Below are positions 6,303-8,457 of a DNA stretch of 8,457 nt, one piece after another. Position 1 is the stretch's first letter. Each line of letters begins with the position of its first letter. The stretch is from Clostridiales bacterium (GTDB lineage Bacteria > Bacillota > Clostridia > Oscillospirales > Oscillospiraceae): NCBI GenBank assembly GCA_019418525.1, contig DYBS01000012.1:6704-15160 (forward strand), written 5' to 3'. Position numbers and translations under genes: made by a program. Below the pieces are notes generated by a model. The model worked only from the letters and a program-made list of their open reading frames with translations, ran no database searches and was not told the origin of the DNA.

Positions 6303-7589
6303 TTCCCACTCAATAGTTCCAGTGGGCTTGGGCGTCAGGTCGTAGAGAACCCGGTTGACACCCTTCACCTCACTGGTGATGCGGTGGGTAATCTTCTGAA
6401 GCAGGAGGAAGGGCACATCCTCCACCGTAGCGGTCATAGCGTCCACGGTATTGACCGCCCGCAGAATCACCGGCCAGTCAAAAGTCCGCATGTTGTCCCG
6501 CACACCCACCGACTTGAAGTCGGGCACCACGGTAAAGTACTGCCACACCTTGCCCTCTAGGCCGGCGCTGCGGAACTCCTCCCGCAGGATGGCGTCGGAC
6601 TCCCGCACCGTCTCCAGGCGGTCCCGGGTGATGGCGCCCAGGCACCGCACGCCCAGGCCGGGGCCGGGGAAGGGCTGGCGGTACACCATGCTGTCAGGCA
6701 GTCCCAGCGCCGCACCGCAGGCGCGGACCTCGTCCTTGAAGAGCATCTTCAGAGGCTCCACCAGTTCAAAGTTCAGGTCCTCCGGCAGGCCGCCCACATT
6801 GTGGTGGCTCTTGACCGCCTTGACCGTCTTGGTGCCACTCTCAATGATGTCAGGATAAATGGTGCCCTGGGCCAGAAAATCGATGCCGTCCAGCTTGCGG
6901 GCCTCCTCCTCAAAAACACGGATGAACTCCTCGCCGATGATCTTACGCTTGCGCTCCGGCTCGGCCACTCCCGCCAGCTTGTCCAGGAAACGATCCACCG
7001 CATCCACATAGATCAGGTTGGCATCCATCTGATTGCGGAATACTTCTACCACCTGCTCCGGCTCGCCCTTGCGCAGCAGACCGTGGTTCACGTGGACACA
7101 GGTCAGCTGCTTACCAATGGCCTTGATGAGCAGCGCCGCCACCACCGACGAGTCCACGCCGCCGCTGAGGGCCAACAGGACCTTTTTGTCCCCCACCTGG
7201 CGCCGGATCAGCTCCACCTGGTCGGCGATGAAGTTCTCCATGTTCCAGTTGGCCTCCGCACCACACAGGCCAAAAATAAAGTTGGACAAAGCATGCTTGC
7301 GCTCCTCCGGATCGGCGGGCCAGGGCTTATCCCCCTTGTGGTCGGCCAGGAGCACGGGCACAGGGGCGTTGTAAATATCTTTGGACACGTCGATCTCCAC
7401 GCCGTCCACCACCCGGTTAGGCCCGCCATTGAGAATGATGCCCTTCACATTGGGCAGCGCGGCCAGCTCTTCCGGGGTGATGTCGTGGGGATGGATCTCA
7501 CTGTACACGCCAAGAGCCCGGATCTCCCGGGCCAGGCGGGGATTTTCCTCGCTGCCCAGGTCCAGAATAAGGATCATATCCTGCTTCAA
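6300..7589 (-). CDS. guaA: GMP synthase with truncated glutamine amidotransferase domain
   Basis: A 429-residue protein; usual GuaA is about 510-525. It converts XMP to GMP using ATP and ammonia, normally supplied by its own glutaminase domain. Residues 6-80 match the start of the class I amidotransferase fold (ILILDLGS, GVYSEIHPHDIT, GIILNGGPN). After PVPVL (76-80) the sequence passes through about 20 residues to HALSNFIFGLCGAEANW, the end of that domain. The stretch with the nucleophile cysteine (GxCYGxQ) and the HPE segment is missing, and FGSQ is LGSE. The ATP-pyrophosphatase domain is intact: LSGGVDSS (PP-loop, 141-148), GTIYPD (242-247), KSHHNVGGLPED, PFPGPGLG (306-313). The C-terminus is TGTIEWE, as in the family. 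A TTG start at 7589 is chosen because GGGAGGAG ends six bases upstream; the ATG at 7577 is 18 bases from it. The enzyme probably depends on ammonia. Own promoter, single gene. Confidence 0.95.
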   Translation of the reverse strand: MKQDMILILDLGSEENPRLAREIRALGVYSEIHPHDITPEELAALPNVKGIILNGGPNRVVDGVEIDVSKDIYNAPVPVLLADHKGDKPWPADPEERKHALSNFIFGLCGAEANWNMENFIADQVELIRRQVGDKKVLLALSGGVDSSVVAALLIKAIGKQLTCVHVNHGLLRKGEPEQVVEVFRNQMDANLIYVDAVDRFLDKLAGVAEPERKRKIIGEEFIRVFEEEARKLDGIDFLAQGTIYPDIIESGTKTVKAVKSHHNVGGLPEDLNFELVEPLKMLFKDEVRACGAALGLPDSMVYRQPFPGPGLGVRCLGAITRDRLETVRESDAILREEFRSAGLEGKVWQYFTVVPDFKSVGVRDNMRTFDWPVILRAVNTVDAMTATVEDVPFLLLQKITHRITSEVKGVNRVLYDLTPKPTGTIEWE

Positions 7590-7654
7590 GTTGGTCTCCT
7601 CCCTCAAAAAAGTCGATGGGATGTCATGGTTCGGGCTGGAACTTCGCTGCCTAT

Positions 7655-7683
7655 ATCATAGAAGATTCTGATGCATTTTACAA
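7655..7683 (-). promoter_or_regulatory. Promoter of guaA
   Basis: On the minus strand: -35 TTGTAA (7683-7678), 17-base spacer, -10 TATGAT (7660-7655), which is one base from consensus. Transcription should start near 7648, giving a leader of about 58 bases ahead of the TTG start. No guanine or xanthine riboswitch fold was recognised in that leader. Confidence 0.7.
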
Positions 7684-7759
7684 GTTCTTCTTGTTATTTT
7701 TTTACTTCTTACTTCACAGTCCTAAAATATACCTCCCATATTTTTGCCCTGTCAAGGCG

Positions 7760-7788
7760 TTGACTTTATGCCGCAAATCGACTATCCT
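7760..7788 (+). promoter_or_regulatory. Promoter of ptsI
   Basis: -35 TTGACT (7760-7765), an exact 17-base spacer, and -10 TATCCT (7783-7788). The start of transcription should fall near 7795, about 45 bases before the ATG. It diverges from the guaA promoter across an AT-rich region of 250 bases (7590-7839) that holds no gene. That region also has a tandem TTACTTC pair at 7702-7715 of unknown meaning. Confidence 0.65.
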
Positions 7789-7839
7789 ATTACATTGTAT
7801 TTCTTTTATCCTCATAGAATATTAAGGAGGACAATCTCT

Positions 7840-8457
7840 ATGGTCACCATTCAAGGCAAAGGCGTTTCCGCTGGCGTCGCCATTGGCCCGCTCTACTTTT
7901 ACCGCCGAGTCAGCAACACCGTCTGCCGCTGCACCGTCCAGGACCCCCAGGCGGAGTGGCAGCGCTTCAAAGATGCCCAGGCTGCCGCCATCGAGCAGCT
8001 GGGCCAGCTGGCGGAAAAGGCCCGTGAAGAGGCTGGCGACGAGGCCGCCCTGCTTTTTGAAACCCACCAGATGATGGCGGAGGACGAGGACTATGAGGAG
8101 GCCATCCGGGCCCTCATCCTGGAGCAGGCCCTCAACGCCGAGGCTGCTGTCAGCGACACCGCCGACCAGTTTGCCGAGATGTTCGCGTCTATGGACGACG
8201 AGTATATGCAGGCCCGCTCCGCCGACGTGAAGGACGTGTCCCGCCGGATCATCGGCATCCTTCAGGGCACCGAGGACGGCGGTATCCACAGCCCCGTGCC
8301 CGTGATCCTGGCCGCAGACGACCTGGCTCCCAGCGAGACGGTCCAGCTGGACAAGAGCAAGATCCTGGGCTTCCTCACCGCCGGCGGCTCCTCTTCCAGC
8401 CACACTGCCATCCTGGCCCGCACCATGGGCATCCCCGCCGTCCTCGGTGCCCTGAAG
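7840..8457 (+). CDS. ptsI: PTS Enzyme I, N-terminal part (3' end cut by window)
   Basis: 206 codons are present and the frame is open to the last base; the full protein is normally about 570 residues. Enzyme I is the cytoplasmic protein that takes phosphate from phosphoenolpyruvate and passes it to HPr at the head of sugar phosphotransferase uptake. The start MVTIQGKGVSAGVAIGPLY is typical. An alpha-helical HPr-binding region follows (about 30-140, with LLFETHQMMAEDEDY). The phosphohistidine loop GGSSSSHTAILART carries the active-site histidine at residue 188, in family position. The PEP-binding domain lies outside the window. AAGGAGG (7824-7830) sits nine bases before the ATG. No HPr gene (ptsH) lies upstream; Enzyme I here has its own promoter rather than following ptsH as in the common ptsHI order. 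Confidence 0.96.
   Translation, partial: MVTIQGKGVSAGVAIGPLYFYRRVSNTVCRCTVQDPQAEWQRFKDAQAAAIEQLGQLAEKAREEAGDEAALLFETHQMMAEDEDYEEAIRALILEQALNAEAAVSDTADQFAEMFASMDDEYMQARSADVKDVSRRIIGILQGTEDGGIHSPVPVILAADDLAPSETVQLDKSKILGFLTAGGSSSSHTAILARTMGIPAVLGALK

Noticed and set aside
7590..7607. A longer GuaA start at TTG 7607.
   Set aside because: The extra codons consist of the Shine-Dalgarno sequence itself (GGGAGGAG), so the start at 7589 is favoured.
7624..7640. CCGAAC on the minus strand in the guaA leader, matching the core of the PurR box.
   Set aside because: The flanks match the consensus poorly and there is no second inverted box at the usual distance, so chance is likely.
6801..7661. A 286-residue plus-strand frame antisense to guaA.
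   Set aside because: Mirror of conserved guaA codons, with no motif and no ribosome binding site.
1..8457. tRNA genes, CRISPR arrays, or insertion sequences.
   Set aside because: No cloverleaf, no regularly spaced repeats and no transposase were seen on either strand.

Overview
The window looks like chromosome from a GC-rich clostridial Firmicute, probably an Oscillospiraceae-type gut anaerobe. The evidence is the rpsF-ssb-rpsR operon, strong AAGGAGG-type ribosome binding sites, GC-rich coding sequence separated by AT-rich promoters with good TTGACA/TATAAT boxes, and a very large PAS/GAF/GGDEF/EAL signalling protein of a kind common in clostridia. The genus call is inference from general sequence character, not from a marker search.

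Layout, left to right. (1) 1-147, + strand: the last 48 residues of a sensor histidine kinase, closed by a GC-rich terminator. (2) 213-4609, + strand: a self-contained unit with its own extended -10 promoter, one 1419-residue cyclic-di-GMP protein and a long hairpin overlapping its stop codon. (3) 4616-5954, - strand: rpsF (S6), ssb and rpsR (S18), with a TTGACA-16-TATAAT promoter, an AT-rich upstream element, a structured leader and a terminator back to back with that of (2). (4) 5955-6299: about 345 bases with no convincing gene. It holds hairpins, a perfect 18-bp inverted repeat that can terminate guaA, and short repeats next to the guaA 3' end, which is a known integration target in bacteria. 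(5) 6300-7589, - strand: guaA, XMP-to-GMP amination. (6) 7760-8457, + strand: the start of ptsI (PTS Enzyme I), divergent from guaA and cut by the window edge.

The most unusual item is guaA. Its ATP-pyrophosphatase and C-terminal domains are well preserved, but the N-terminal glutamine amidotransferase domain has lost about 90 residues, including the nucleophile Cys segment and the His-Pro-Glu segment. The open frame is intact and the remaining amidotransferase motifs are also eroded. This predicts an enzyme that cannot hydrolyse glutamine and must use free ammonia or a partner glutaminase.

The cyclic-di-GMP protein has a degenerate GGDEF, an EAL domain with all expected catalytic residues, a cysteine-containing PAS, a GAF, three further PAS-like segments and a C-terminal GGDEF with an intact active site and RxxD inhibitory site. 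It is predicted to be a soluble, multi-input, potentially bifunctional enzyme. The genes here are mostly separate housekeeping units rather than one pathway. The only biochemical thread is guanine nucleotides: guaA makes GMP and the GGDEF/EAL protein consumes GTP, and no regulatory link is visible.
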